A DNA stretch of 64,000 nucleotides from Endozoicomonas arenosclerae (GCF_001562015.1 NZ_LASA01000118.1:29048-93047), one strand, 5' to 3'. Positions 9,810 through 19,585 are shown, counted from the first letter of the stretch. The notes: a model not told the origin generated them from the letters alone. Program-made: numbers and translations.

Positions 9810-10199
9810 TCTACTACCTCAGAGCTGAGTACTTTTATTACCGTGAAAAATGATTTCCACACCAGGCGAGGAAGTAATTTCCATTCGCTCTGGGCTGTTT
9901 CGGTAAGCTGGTGAGAGAATTTTTAAATACCCAAAACTTTTAGCAGTTAAATGGAGAGCTGCAAGTTCAAGAGGCCAAATATGTAAATTTTGACCAAGGA
10001 TTGTGCAAGGATATTGTCTGCTTTTTTGGGACGATTGGCCGTAATCCCCCGTGGTAGGGTCTATTTAGCGGCAGTTAGGGGGGAGAAGCGATAAAAGTGA
10101 ATCTTTGCTTGGACTTTGGTTTTATTCTAGTTATATACGACAGTGGTTGCTTGTAGGGTAGCCGACAAATTGTCGGCTATTTTGAGAGGAAGGTGCCTG
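9810..10199. other. Intergenic region upstream of the giant gene
   Basis: No gene is visible. The stretch holds the 5' leader of the giant gene (RBS GAGG at 9816-9821 on the minus strand) and the region after the V-ATPase A gene. A short hairpin lies at 10159-10179. I could not identify a convincing -35/-10 pair. Confidence 0.5.
10159..10179. terminator. Hairpin after V-ATPase operon
   Basis: A perfect 9-bp inverted repeat (TAGCCGACA / TGTCGGCTA, 3-nt loop) lies about 20 bases after the stop of subunit A. A T-run follows only on the plus side (TATTTTG). On the minus strand it is a hairpin without a U tail, so termination of the ATPase transcript here is only plausible. Confidence 0.4.
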
Positions 10200-12044
10200 T
10201 TAAGCGGCGGCTGATGTACTAATGTACAGGTTTCTCAATTCTTCGATTTTCTGAAGATAACCATTGTATTCCGGGGAACCGTCATGGGAGTAATTGAGGT
10301 TCTTGAAGAGGCCGGTCAGCTTCACAAAGTAGTCTCTGGCCACTTCCTTGTCTTTAAAGGTGTACTGCTGGCGGATCAAGCTGACGACCAGCTCAAAGCA
10401 GGCTTTCTGACGGCTCAGAGGGCAGCTGCTGTCAACGTCGTCAAAGGCATCCTGCTGCAGGTAAACCATGTCCAGGAAGAAGGATTTCTGGAAGGTCACA
10501 TAGTCTTCCAGGGTAATACCTTCTTCGCCGGTGACCTGCATCATCTGATTAATGCTGTCGCCTTTGACCAGCAGGGCCTGCATTTCCTTCACCGTGTCTA
10601 CCCATTCCGCAGACAAGTTGTTGCCATACCATTCGGACAACTGGTCAAGGTAACGGGACCAGGAAATCAGAGGGTCAATAGCCGGATAGAAACGTTTGTA
10701 GGCTCTATCGTACGAAAGTCCTAGGAATGTTTTAACAGTACTCAGAGTAGCCTGGGTGACCGGTTCTTCGAAATTACCACCGGCAGGCGATACAGAGCCC
10801 ACCATGGTCAGGGAGCCTTCGTCACCTTCTTCGTTGCGGATTACACCACAGCGCTCATACACACCCTTAATGGCTGAGTCCATGTAAGCTGGAAAGCCTT
10901 CTTCGCCAGGAATCTCTTCCAGACGGTTGGAGGTTTCTCGCATCGCCTGTGCCCAGCGGGAAGTGGAATCAGCCAGAGCCAGCACGTTGTAGCCCATCTG
11001 ACGATAGTACTCACCCAGAGTCAGGCCGGTGTAAATAGAGGCTTCACGGGCCGCTACAGGCATGGATGAGGTATTGCAGATGATGACGGTACGGTCGATC
11101 AGGGAACCGCCGGTTGTCGGGTCTTGCAGATGTGGGAACTCCTCAATGGTTTCTACAACCTCACCTGCACGTTCTCCACAGGCTGTTACGATTACGATGT
11201 CAGCATCGCAGTAACGGGAGAAAGAGTGCTGTAATACGGTCTTGCCTGAACCAAATGGGCCAGGGATGCAGCCGGTACCGCCACGGGCAATCGGGAAGAA
11301 GGTATCCACGATTCTCTGGGTGGTGACCAGTGGGGTATTAGGATACTGACGTTCAGTTTTGCCTTTTCGGGTCAGGGTTTCAGAGATGGAATGACGCACA
11401 GGCCATTTCTGAACCATGGTCAGATCTATTTCTTCGCCCCGGTGATTTCTGACTTTGGCAACAACAGTATCAACGGAGAAGGAGCCTTCCTGAATCCAGA
11501 TGACTTCCACTTCACCTTCGGTGTTGAAAGGAATCATGATTCTGTGGGTAAAGCGACCTTCAGGCACCGTACCAAAGGTTTCACCGGCGTGCAGTTTGTC
11601 ACCTATTTTGGCTACTGCTGTGAAAGCCCAGTTCTGACTGCGATCCAGAGCTTGTATCTGAACACCGCGTTGCAGGAATTTACCGTGCAGGGAAGCCAGT
11701 CTTTCCAGTGGGTTTTGTAGGCCATCGTAAATCATGGAGAGGATACCAGGACCCAGCTCAAGGGAGAGCAGCTGGCCTGTCTGGATAATCGCATCGCCCA
11801 CGGCCACGCCACGGGTATCTTCGTAAACCTGAATATCGGCGATATCGCCACGAACCCTGAGGACTTCTGCCATCAGCTGTTCTTCAACCTGCTCATTGGC
11901 ACGGCGGCTGGGCATGACATAAACCACTTCGTTTTTAGTCAGTGGTTTGCTACCCAGACTTTTGATGGTGATGATATCACCCATCACGGCAACAACGCGG
12001 GCCGAAGCCTGTTGTTCCAGTTCAGTGTTTGTCTGTTCACTCAT
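10200..12044 (-). CDS. atpA: V-type ATP synthase subunit A (catalytic)
   Basis: This is the catalytic subunit of the V1 head, which binds and hydrolyses ATP (or makes it) in alternation with subunit B. From the ATG at 12044 it has 614 residues, normal for bacterial A subunits. The P-loop GPFGSGKT is at 262-269, followed by the family motif ACGERAGEV. The A-specific insert between the N-terminal barrel and the P-loop (about 110-190) is present. An earlier in-frame ATG at 12077 would add 11 residues but has no better ribosome site; GGAAAA stands before 12044. It is the last gene of the operon here, 86 bases after the DUF2764 gene, whereas in Chlamydia-type operons A precedes B. Confidence 0.95.
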   Translation of the reverse strand: MSEQTNTELEQQASARVVAVMGDIITIKSLGSKPLTKNEVVYVMPSRRANEQVEEQLMAEVLRVRGDIADIQVYEDTRGVAVGDAIIQTGQLLSLELGPGILSMIYDGLQNPLERLASLHGKFLQRGVQIQALDRSQNWAFTAVAKIGDKLHAGETFGTVPEGRFTHRIMIPFNTEGEVEVIWIQEGSFSVDTVVAKVRNHRGEEIDLTMVQKWPVRHSISETLTRKGKTERQYPNTPLVTTQRIVDTFFPIARGGTGCIPGPFGSGKTVLQHSFSRYCDADIVIVTACGERAGEVVETIEEFPHLQDPTTGGSLIDRTVIICNTSSMPVAAREASIYTGLTLGEYYRQMGYNVLALADSTSRWAQAMRETSNRLEEIPGEEGFPAYMDSAIKGVYERCGVIRNEEGDEGSLTMVGSVSPAGGNFEEPVTQATLSTVKTFLGLSYDRAYKRFYPAIDPLISWSRYLDQLSEWYGNNLSAEWVDTVKEMQALLVKGDSINQMMQVTGEEGITLEDYVTFQKSFFLDMVYLQQDAFDDVDSSCPLSRQKACFELVVSLIRQQYTFKDKEVARDYFVKLTGLFKNLNYSHDGSPEYNGYLQKIEELRNLYISTSAAA

Positions 12045-12130
12045 TGGAGTTTTCCAAAGCTGTTTACTGCTTACCATAAAATGGCTGTCTCAAGCTCTTT
12101 ATACCGGTGTAAGAGCGGACGGCACTTTTC

Positions 12131-12817
12131 TCATGGCTGTCCTGGCAACTGGTTAAGAAATTCCCCCAGGGCCAGGTCGGTCAGTTCGTTAAAGCGTTCC
12201 AGAGCCTGCTCACCGTCATAGGCTGTCCAGCGGGCCACCAGATTCCAACGCAGCACGTAAATAACAACCGCTTCAAAATCGAAGCTGTGCTGTCTGCCAG
12301 CGTCGTCCAGTCGGCGCCATACGGATTCCAGCAGGGTTTTCTCCAGTGTGAGATAGTCCTGCTTATTCAGGCAGTCAATGGCCTGTGGAATCCAGGGAAA
12401 GGCATGCTGCAGACCCAGGGTTGGATTGCTCCAGTTGCGACGGATGTAGGCGTAGCGAGTACCATAGCTCCACTGAGGGTCGCCGGGTGCCTGCTTGCCC
12501 TGCATTTTACGGCGCAGAGCTGCCATCACGGTTCTCATATCCAGTCGCCAGTTCACCAGATCACGCAAGGTCTGACTGGGCAGCTCAGCATGAAGTCGGG
12601 CTGCCAGCTTGATCAGGGCTGCTTCATCAACATCATCACCCAGGTGGCTCCAGTGCATCAGCTGTTCCACTTTGATCAGGGTATCCCTGTCTTCCTGGTT
12701 CAGCATGGACAAGCGTCGATCCAACTGCAGGCGCGAGATTGGAGTGATCTTGCTGTCAAACAGGGAATCAATGTGTGGCAACGAAGTCAGCAGGGTGTAA
12801 TAGGCATTTTCTGCCAT
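12131..12817 (-). CDS. DUF2764 protein of V-type ATPase operon
   Basis: This 228-residue protein begins AENAYYTLLTSLPHID, close to the YYxLxASLP start typical of the DUF2764 family. That family is known from V-ATPase operons of Chlamydia, Borrelia and Bacteroides, where the gene sits between E and A exactly as here. It is soluble and rich in Trp and charged helices, with no membrane segment. Because no recognisable subunit C, F or G gene is present in the operon, it may serve as the central-stalk connector (C/d-like); this is inference. GAGGAG lies 7 bases before the ATG. Confidence 0.8.
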   Translation of the reverse strand: MAENAYYTLLTSLPHIDSLFDSKITPISRLQLDRRLSMLNQEDRDTLIKVEQLMHWSHLGDDVDEAALIKLAARLHAELPSQTLRDLVNWRLDMRTVMAALRRKMQGKQAPGDPQWSYGTRYAYIRRNWSNPTLGLQHAFPWIPQAIDCLNKQDYLTLEKTLLESVWRRLDDAGRQHSFDFEAVVIYVLRWNLVARWTAYDGEQALERFNELTDLALGEFLNQLPGQP

Positions 12818-12928
12818 CTCAATCTCCTCGAAAGAACGTTAGAAGTTGACAGCTTTCAGATTGCAGTTGTGAGAAGAAGACTCTACTCATTACTTCAAAC
12901 TGTTAACTCCTAACTGCTCACTTCAAAC

Positions 12929-13615
12929 TTACTTGACGATGCCTTCCAGCAATGCCCTGAAACGAGGCTGCAGGTGTCTCAGAAGAACAGCCGTAACGGT
13001 TTCGTCACTCAGTTCAACTTCGATGTCCTTGTCGTGCAGACGGAACTTGATGCCGCTCTGGTCCATCTGGCCCACAGAGAAAGTCACGCCTTCCTGAAGC
13101 ATATCCGCAGCCTGACCGGTCACGAACTCCAGTAGAGGACCCTGTTTTACCAGATCCGGATTTTCACGGAGCTCTGCAACGCCAATCACCTTGCGAGGAA
13201 GAACGACTTCGAGGTTCTTCTCTCCGTGCAGGTTATTTTCAGCGGCCACTTCCAGAATCATCTGCTTGAGCACTTTTTCTTTCTCTAAAGAGCCGCTGAC
13301 CAGTGCACTGATCTGCCCGGAGAAGGTTTCCAGCAGATAATCTTTCAGTTCCAGCACGGCATTGCGCTCGGCCAGCTGAAGGGCTTCCTGGCCGGCTTTG
13401 GTGATGAAGTCGGCTTCTTCACGGGCCTTGCTGACAATGGCGTCTGCTTTTGCCTGAGCCTCTCGAATCAGTTCAGCTGCGTTGTCCTGGGCTTCGGTGA
13501 CAATCTGGGCAGCCTGATTCCGGCCATCCTGAACACCCTGGTTACGCAGTTTTTCGATCAGCTCCTGGACACCCACAGAGACTCTCTGGCCGCCAGGATT
13601 GATTGCTGCTGTCAT
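12929..13615 (-). CDS. atpE: V-type ATP synthase subunit E (peripheral stalk)
   Basis: A peripheral-stalk subunit of 228 residues. The N-terminal half (about 20-100) is a long Ala/Glu/Gln/Lys-rich helix (AQIVTEAQDNAAELIREAQ) typical of the coiled-coil part of E. The C-terminal half is a mixed globular domain ending near LQPRFRALLEGIVK. AGAGGAA lies 7 bases before the ATG. It is separated from K by 68 bases and from the DUF2764 gene by 111 bases, the two longest gaps in the operon. The first of these is rich in GTTAAC-like short inverted repeats. Confidence 0.88.
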   Translation of the reverse strand: MTAAINPGGQRVSVGVQELIEKLRNQGVQDGRNQAAQIVTEAQDNAAELIREAQAKADAIVSKAREEADFITKAGQEALQLAERNAVLELKDYLLETFSGQISALVSGSLEKEKVLKQMILEVAAENNLHGEKNLEVVLPRKVIGVAELRENPDLVKQGPLLEFVTGQAADMLQEGVTFSVGQMDQSGIKFRLHDKDIEVELSDETVTAVLLRHLQPRFRALLEGIVK

Positions 13616-13683
13616 AATTTATTCCTCTGGTTAACAGTGCACGGGGTTAACCGTCCACTGTCTACTGTTTGATGGTTAACGGA

Positions 13684-14133
13684 TCAGGCAACAATCTGCT
13701 GACCCAGAACCAGAGCAAATACGAAGGCGAATACCGCAAAACCTTCAACAATCGCAGCAGGCGCAATGGACAGACCAAAGACTTCTGGTTTGTTCTTGGA
13801 GGCATTGATACAAGCAGCAACAGCCTGACCCTGATAGATTGCAGAGTACATCAGGGCGATACCGGTCAGCAGACCAATACCCAGCAGGCCTGGAGCACTG
13901 TTGCCGGATACACCGATACCACTGAGGGTGAACATGATCACGATGCCATAAATGACCTGAGAGGAAGGCATGGCAGACAGACCAATGAATTTACCGTAAC
14001 CACTTTCAACGTCGAGCATGGCGCCACAGGCTGCCTGGCCAGCGACAGAACAGCCAATTGCTGAACCCACAGCACCCAGTGCAACCGGTGCAAATACGCC
14101 TATCCAGCCCAGGGCCAAGATCAGATTATCCAT
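13684..14133 (-). CDS. atpK: V-type ATP synthase subunit K (membrane rotor ring)
   Basis: A 149-residue, four-helix proteolipid, the duplicated-hairpin form of the rotor-ring subunit. The ion-binding carboxylate is E130 in helix 4 (IVEGFAVF). The first hairpin has MPSSQVIYG at 55-63. Compared with the Na+ site of Enterococcus hirae NtpK (L61, T64, Q65, Q110, E139), the spacing gives M55, S58, Q59, Q101 and E130; the 29-residue gap from Q101 to E130 is identical. Na+ coupling is therefore plausible but inferred. The gene starts 2 bases after subunit I, with AGAGGA 6 bases before the ATG, so it is probably translationally coupled. Confidence 0.93.
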   Translation of the reverse strand: MDNLILALGWIGVFAPVALGAVGSAIGCSVAGQAACGAMLDVESGYGKFIGLSAMPSSQVIYGIVIMFTLSGIGVSGNSAPGLLGIGLLTGIALMYSAIYQGQAVAACINASKNKPEVFGLSIAPAAIVEGFAVFAFVFALVLGQQIVA

Positions 14134-14135
14134 GG

Positions 14136-15944
14136 TTAGTCCTCTTGCTTTCTAAAAGATTTGAATGGGTAGCCCTCGTCGGACAGACCCCAGTTAACGA
14201 ATTCAATAACATTGAGACGCATGCCGTGTACGACACCGCTCATGATGCAAAGGGCAAAGTTGAGTGCGTGGCCCAGTAGCAGAATCAGACCGCTGAACAA
14301 CACTCCGGTGACAGGGCTGGAATCCAGCACGTCCATAGCCAGGGTGTTGAACGTCATGGCCAGGGATGCACCGGAAAGACCCAGGGCAAACAGACGCATG
14401 TAACTCAGGACGTCACCAAAAGCGGATGTGATGTTGTAAACCGCCTTCAGGCCGTCAAGACCTCTGAGGAACAGACTGCCAATGGAGCGAACCGGTCGGG
14501 TGCTGGTGAACAGGAACACCAGCAATGCACCCATGATCAGACCTGCAGGACCGAGACGATCAGCGAAGATAACCGGCAGGGTTTTCGTCGTACCCAGCCA
14601 GATCGACAGTCCTGATCCCATAATCAAGGCCCAGCCCAGGGGGGCGAGTGCATAGCTGCTCCCTCGGTTGACCAAAGCGGTCATAAGGTTAGCGATGATC
14701 AGGTGAGCCACTCCGACAAAGACTGACAGCTTCATCATGGCGTTGTAATCATTGAGGTCTACGAAGGCCAGATGCCCCAGAACGCCCCCCGTACCGGGGG
14801 CAACACCGAAGTAACTGCCAATCAGTACGCCCCAGACCACACCAGCGGCGGACATGAAGTAAGCCAGATTCATCAGACGTGAACCGGCCTCGGTCTTTTT
14901 CAGTTTCTTGCGGAACATGAAGACGATGCCGCCAAACAGCAAACTGTATAGGGCGTCGCTCATGATCATGGCGAAGAAAAGGGAGAACGAATAGAAGACC
15001 AGGTTGCCCGGATCCCAGGTGCGGTAATTGGGTGTCTGGAAAAAGCCCAGAGCATCGGCCCCACCGCCAATACTGTTGGATTTTTCCAGCAGGGTAGGTG
15101 GGTTGTCTTCGGTCGTTGGCTCTTCAAAAATGGCAGCAACGTCATTCTCAAGACAGAAGGACTCCACTGCATTTTTTTCAGATACCGCTAGCCAGCCCTG
15201 AACCAGAAAGAAGGTTTCTTCATCCTGGGTACCGCTGCTGGCTTCTTCCAGTGCTGCCTGATCTTGTTTTGCGGCAACTGCCTGACCTAACAGGTAGTTC
15301 CAGCGAGTCAGTGCCTCGCGTTCTGCCAGAAGCTCCTCCAGAAGATGCTCGGACTCTTCCAGCTCCATTTCGAGTCTGGAGAGGGGCACCATACCCACGT
15401 GGGAGCGAGGAACGGGTAGCAGGTCTTCAGCCGGTTCTGCTGCAGAGACCACGATCACATAGGCTTCGCGGTGATCCCGATGAATTTCTTCCCAGGGCAG
15501 GTCATTGTCCTTCAGGGCTTCGGAGAGAGTCTCCATTTCACCCAGAGGAACGACGTAGAACCAGAAGCGCTGACCGTCGAGGTCAGACAGCTTGGGAAAG
15601 CTGAATTCACCCCATGGACGCACTTCCCGGATTCGCTCAACCAGTTTATCGCGGGCATCGGACACTTCCCGGACGGAAGCCTTGTTGTCCAGAACTTCGG
15701 CTACCACCTGATCAATACAGACCTGGTTTTTGTCCTTGAGCTGTCGTCGGGTACGGGGTGAACGCTCCAGCCAGGCCAGAGCTTCACTGGCCTGAGCCGG
15801 TTGCATGCGCAGGCTTTGATCCACTGTTTTGTCTGACAGTGGAATCAGGTGCATGCAGCCCAGAGCCTGAAGCCCCTGCAGAATCCGGGACTTATCTTCC
15901 CCGGGTCCGTACAGAGTAATCTTATTCAGTCGTTTAATAGCCAT
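14136..15944 (-). CDS. atpI: V-type ATP synthase subunit I (stator, ion path)
   Basis: The a-type stator subunit, 602 residues. The N-terminal 300 residues are soluble and charged, with Leu/Glu-rich coiled-coil regions. The C-terminal half is a bundle of about seven to eight membrane helices. The helix near 510-530 reads GDVLSYMRLFALGLSG; R517 there is the likely essential arginine that faces the rotor carboxylate. The gene overlaps the end of subunit D by 11 bases and ends 2 bases before K. GGGGAGG lies about 9 bases before the ATG. Confidence 0.93.
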   Translation of the reverse strand: MAIKRLNKITLYGPGEDKSRILQGLQALGCMHLIPLSDKTVDQSLRMQPAQASEALAWLERSPRTRRQLKDKNQVCIDQVVAEVLDNKASVREVSDARDKLVERIREVRPWGEFSFPKLSDLDGQRFWFYVVPLGEMETLSEALKDNDLPWEEIHRDHREAYVIVVSAAEPAEDLLPVPRSHVGMVPLSRLEMELEESEHLLEELLAEREALTRWNYLLGQAVAAKQDQAALEEASSGTQDEETFFLVQGWLAVSEKNAVESFCLENDVAAIFEEPTTEDNPPTLLEKSNSIGGGADALGFFQTPNYRTWDPGNLVFYSFSLFFAMIMSDALYSLLFGGIVFMFRKKLKKTEAGSRLMNLAYFMSAAGVVWGVLIGSYFGVAPGTGGVLGHLAFVDLNDYNAMMKLSVFVGVAHLIIANLMTALVNRGSSYALAPLGWALIMGSGLSIWLGTTKTLPVIFADRLGPAGLIMGALLVFLFTSTRPVRSIGSLFLRGLDGLKAVYNITSAFGDVLSYMRLFALGLSGASLAMTFNTLAMDVLDSSPVTGVLFSGLILLLGHALNFALCIMSGVVHGMRLNVIEFVNWGLSDEGYPFKSFRKQED

Positions 15945-16590
15945 TGACGTCTGCCTCCCCTGATTCCAGTTCCCGGGCCTTGGCCATTCTGGCTTCCTGA
16001 GCCAGCACTTTGCCCTTGGAGAGTTTGGCGTTCATAACACTGGCACGATCCTGGTCAGACAGGTAAATCTGAATTTTCTGGATACTCTTCCGGGTTTGTG
16101 GAATCAGTACCTTGGAAAACAGATTGACCCTCTGGGATGTGGTCCGAGTGGCCTTGTCCAGTTCTTTATGGCGCAAGACCCGCACCTGGTATTCAATGCG
16201 CAGGCGCACCATCTGCTGGAGCAGGTCTACCAGAAAGTCGACCCAGACCGGCTTGGCCAGATCACTGTATGGCTTCACACTGATGGAGATATTCTCTACC
16301 TTGGGTACAGCAGTACCGACAATGTTTTCATCAATCAGAGTGACATTTGTGACCTTGACCAGTCCTTCGACGGGAACGTCTTCACGGGCCAGCATAGGGA
16401 GCTGTTCCCTGACCAGACGCTCGACGTCTGCCAGATGTGACCGGGTTTCTGCCAGCGCCTCTTCAGCCTTTTTACGCTCAGCCATTAACTGCTGGCGCTT
16501 CAATTCCAGTGCCGGCAGATAACGGTTATAAGTCTTAAGGCTGCGCTTCTCTTTATTCAGCGAGCTTTTGTTGAGGGCTACCTTGGCCAT
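15934..16590 (-). CDS. atpD: V-type ATP synthase subunit D (central rotor shaft)
   Basis: The central shaft subunit, which transmits rotation between head and ring, 218 residues. It begins with a long helix (LNKSSLNKEKRSLKTYNRYL) and has the conserved C-terminal helix QRVNLFSKVLIPQTRKSIQK followed by IQIYLSDQDRA. Together these form the antiparallel coiled coil of the family. It starts 3 bases after the stop of subunit B and overlaps subunit I by 11 bases, as expected for a tightly coupled operon. Confidence 0.93.
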   Translation of the reverse strand: MAKVALNKSSLNKEKRSLKTYNRYLPALELKRQQLMAERKKAEEALAETRSHLADVERLVREQLPMLAREDVPVEGLVKVTNVTLIDENIVGTAVPKVENISISVKPYSDLAKPVWVDFLVDLLQQMVRLRIEYQVRVLRHKELDKATRTTSQRVNLFSKVLIPQTRKSIQKIQIYLSDQDRASVMNAKLSKGKVLAQEARMAKARELESGEADVNGY

Positions 16591-16593
16591 GGT

Positions 16594-17976
16594 TTATGCC
16601 TCTGCAGCTGCTGTAACCGCGGCCTGTTCCTGAGCTTCAGAGAGGCCGGGCCAGTATTTGTCCAGCAGGCTCTGCTTCAGAAGGGTTTCTTCCGGCTCAA
16701 AGCATTCAGCCAGTGTCTGCCAGCAGAGGTCCAGGGCTTCTTCAAGGCTCATCCGGGCATCCAGAATCATGAAGCGACTCTTGAATTTCTCGCCAAACTG
16801 GATGGCTTTCAGGTCATAACTCGACAGCTCAAAGGCCATGGCCTGTTTCTGCTGGGCGTTCACCGAGTCAGAGTAGAAGCGGATCATGGTGTTCATGATG
16901 TGAGCATGATCGTCACGGGTCTCTTTGCCCTGAACCATCTGCTTGAGTCGGGAGAGAGAGCCAAATGGATCAATGACACCGTTGTGCAGGTAGAACTGAC
17001 CTTCCGTGATGTAACCGGTGTTATCAGGTACCGGGTGAGTCACGTCGTTACCCGGCATGGTGGTAACAGCCAGAATGGTTACAGAGCCAGCACCCTTGTA
17101 GTCACAGGCTTTTTCGTAACGTTTGGCCAGCTGTGAGTACAGGTCACCCATGTAACCACGGTTGGCAGGAATCTTATCCATGGCTACGCCGATTTCTTTC
17201 ATGGCATCAGCATAGGAAGTCATGTCTGTCAGCAGTACCAGAACCTTTTTGCTTTCATTGACGGCAAAGTGTTCGGCCACTGCCAGTGCCATGTCTGGCG
17301 TCAAGAGGCGCTCTACAGTTGGGTCAGAAGCCTGATTGGTGAACATTAAGGTACGGGAAGATACCCCGGCTTCTTCGAAGGCTGTGCGGAAGAAGTGATA
17401 ATCGTCGAAGATCAGACCCATACCGGCGAAAACCACCACATCGGCTTCAGCCTGAATGGCGATACGGGCCAGGAAGCGGTTGTAGGGTTCACCTGCTACA
17501 GAGAAAATGGGGATTTTCTGGGATTCAACCAGCGTGTTGAAAACATCAATCATTGGAACGTTGGTTCGTACCATTCTCGATGCCAGTACACGACGAACCG
17601 GGTTTACGGACGGGCCATCGATTTCAACTTTGGGGTCCTGCTCCAGAGCGGGGCCTCCATCAATGGGCTCTCCGGCACCGTTGAAAATTCGACCCAGGAT
17701 ATTAGGGGAGTAGGTGGCCTTCATTGGCTCACCCAGGAAACAGACGGCGGCGGCAGTGGACAAGCCTTTGGTCCCGGCAAACACCTGCAGGGAAACTTCT
17801 TCATTGTCAATCTTGATGATCTGGGCCAGGGAGTATACCTGTCCATTTTGTTCGATCATCGCCAGATCACCATAGCTGGCCCGGGCATTGCCTTCCGTCA
17901 GGTTAGGCACTTGAACGCGAATCAAGTCACCAACAATGCTGAGGATGTTGGTGTATCGCAATAGACTCTGGGGCAT
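16594..17976 (-). CDS. atpB: V-type ATP synthase subunit B (non-catalytic head)
   Basis: The non-catalytic nucleotide-binding partner of A, 460 residues from the ATG at 17976. That start has GAGGAG 8 bases upstream, so the longer reading frame from 18045 is not preferred. The usual P-loop is replaced by [16 protein letters not shown], as normal for B subunits. The motif [20 protein letters not shown] is conserved. It is the first gene of the operon, so the promoter should lie in 17977-18574. In the common bacterial order B is in the middle, after A. Confidence 0.95.
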   Translation of the reverse strand: MPQSLLRYTNILSIVGDLIRVQVPNLTEGNARASYGDLAMIEQNGQVYSLAQIIKIDNEEVSLQVFAGTKGLSTAAAVCFLGEPMKATYSPNILGRIFNGAGEPIDGGPALEQDPKVEIDGPSVNPVRRVLASRMVRTNVPMIDVFNTLVESQKIPIFSVAGEPYNRFLARIAIQAEADVVVFAGMGLIFDDYHFFRTAFEEAGVSSRTLMFTNQASDPTVERLLTPDMALAVAEHFAVNESKKVLVLLTDMTSYADAMKEIGVAMDKIPANRGYMGDLYSQLAKRYEKACDYKGAGSVTILAVTTMPGNDVTHPVPDNTGYITEGQFYLHNGVIDPFGSLSRLKQMVQGKETRDDHAHIMNTMIRFYSDSVNAQQKQAMAFELSSYDLKAIQFGEKFKSRFMILDARMSLEEALDLCWQTLAECFEPEETLLKQSLLDKYWPGLSEAQEQAAVTAAAEA

Positions 17977-18230
17977 TGCTGCTCCTCTATACTGCTTGGG
18001 AACTGAAAAATCGGGACGATAGACCGGCTTTAAGGTTCTTAACAATGAACCCCCGGTTAATCATCTGGTACCTGTCGCCTATAAAATTGAGGGTTATAGT
18101 GCTCAGGTATCTCCGGATTGCTGATGGGGTGAGAGAAATAGTTCTATCGTGTTGATCAGCAATCTGGATGCAATGCAAAATTTACTCAATAGTAGACAAT
18201 TCCAGACTTTTCGGCGTCCAGAGTTTGTCT

Positions 18231-18412
18231 GGGAGTCTGTCGGACTTAAGACATTTACGCCCTGAATTCCAGAAAGAACGGCCTGATTATTCGATGAAAT
18301 CGATTAAATAGGTTAACTATTAGCACGAATCCATCGAAGCTGCCCAGAGCGCTCAAGACTGTGACTCGTTCTACTGAAATTTATGCTCGAAAGCTTAAGT
18401 CCGACAGGCTCC
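18231..18412. repeat. Foldback element with 20-bp terminal inverted repeats
   Basis: GGGAGTCTGTCGGACTTAAG (18231-18250) is matched by its inverted, near-identical copy CTTAAGTCCGACAGGCTCCT at 18394-18413. The two arms enclose about 143 bases with no coding potential. The arrangement resembles a MITE or the remnant ends of an insertion sequence. No transposase is present inside. Confidence 0.6.
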
Positions 18413-18516
18413 TGATTTCTAATTTAATGGCCAAAATCAATTTGGGTGAAGAGCCTGACTTCACTTCGCCCGACTGGATGAATAACGAGCGGGTAAACTG
18501 ATTTTCTGCAAATGGG

Positions 18517-18565
18517 TTCAAGAGTGCTTGATCCTGAATGGTTTTTCAGTCCAATCACTCTTGAA
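18517..18565 (-). terminator. Possible terminator hairpin after argF
   Basis: A 10-bp inverted repeat (TTCAAGAGTG / CACTCTTGAA) with an inner CTGAA/TTCAG stem lies just after the argF stop. It lacks a clear T-run on the minus strand, so termination is uncertain. Confidence 0.35.
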
Positions 18566-18574
18566 TCATTGATA

Positions 18575-19585
18575 TCACACCGGTTGGCTTCCCAGTGTCG
18601 CTACCATCACGGCCTTGATGGTGTGCATGCGGTTTTCAGCCTGATCGAAGACGATGGAATGTTCAGACTCAAAAACATCTTCGGTCACCTCAAGGCCTGA
18701 CATGCCGTATTTATTGGCGATTTCGCGGCCAATAGTGGTTTCGTCATTATGGAATGCAGGCAGGCAATGCAGGAAACGCACATCAGGGTTCCCCGTTTTT
18801 TCCAGCATGGAGGCATTGACCTGGTAAGGCTTCATTAGACGAACACGCTCGTCCCAGGCTTCGACAGGCTCACCCATGGAAACCCAGACGTCTGTATAGA
18901 TGAAATCACATTCTGATACGGCTTCTTCTACAGACTGGGTGACGGTGATTTTGGCTCCGGATTCTTCAGCGATGGGTGTGATAAGTTCCAGGAGTTCAGG
19001 GGCGGGTGTATAGCCTTCTGGTGCAGCAACACTGAAGTCTACTCCCATTTTTGCGCAGCCTACCAGCAGTGAGTGAGCAACATTGTTGCGGCCGTCACCC
19101 ACATAGCAGAGCTTCATTTCATTCAGTGGGCGATTTTGTCCATGCTCCAGCATGGTCAGGAAGTCGGCCAGAACCTGAGTCGGATGCCATTCATCGGTCA
19201 AACCATTCCAGACAGGAACACCGGAAAACTCGGCCAGTTCTTCAACGTGTTGTTGAGAGTGTCCGCGAAACTCGATGCCGTCATACATTCTGCCCAGTAC
19301 CCTGGCAGTATCCTTTACTGATTCTTTGCTGCCCATTTGAGAGCCACCGGACAGGTAAGTCACGTTGGCACCCTGATCAAAACTGGCCACTTCAAAGGCA
19401 CAACGGGTACGAGTGGAGGCTTTTTCAAAAATCAGTGCGATGTTGCGACCCTGAAGAAAGCGCGGCTCTGTTCCGGCCTTCTTCGCCTGCTTCAGTTGAG
19501 CAGAAAGATCCAGCAATGCAGCTATTTGATCTGCACTGAAATCCAGCAGTTTCAGGAATGATTGGTTGGGCAGTCTGAAATCCAT
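18575..19585 (-). CDS. argF: Ornithine carbamoyltransferase
   Basis: A cytosolic enzyme that joins carbamoyl phosphate and ornithine to citrulline in arginine synthesis, 336 residues (family about 330-340). The carbamoyl-phosphate loop [10 protein letters not shown] starts at residue 57. The ornithine-side signature HCLPAFHN and the SMGE motif (DVWVSMGE) are both present. Length and the absence of neighbouring arcA or arcC genes favour the anabolic enzyme over catabolic ArcB. It is a single gene here. I looked for an ArgR box upstream and saw none that I would defend. Confidence 0.95.
   Translation of the reverse strand: MDFRLPNQSFLKLLDFSADQIAALLDLSAQLKQAKKAGTEPRFLQGRNIALIFEKASTRTRCAFEVASFDQGANVTYLSGGSQMGSKESVKDTARVLGRMYDGIEFRGHSQQHVEELAEFSGVPVWNGLTDEWHPTQVLADFLTMLEHGQNRPLNEMKLCYVGDGRNNVAHSLLVGCAKMGVDFSVAAPEGYTPAPELLELITPIAEESGAKITVTQSVEEAVSECDFIYTDVWVSMGEPVEAWDERVRLMKPYQVNASMLEKTGNPDVRFLHCLPAFHNDETTIGREIANKYGMSGLEVTEDVFESEHSIVFDQAENRMHTIKAVMVATLGSQPV

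Larger units (their letters stand above)
17977..18574. other. Intergenic region between argF and the V-ATPase operon
   Basis: About 600 bases with no credible gene. It must contain the promoter of the V-ATPase operon, which I could not place with confidence. It also holds a 180-bp inverted-repeat element (18231-18412) and an imperfect hairpin after argF (18517-18565). Confidence 0.6.

Noticed and set aside
12818..12928. Hidden small gene or RNA in the gap between E and DUF2764 genes
   Set aside because: No frame with a ribosome site; the DNA is low-complexity with short GTTAAC-like repeats.
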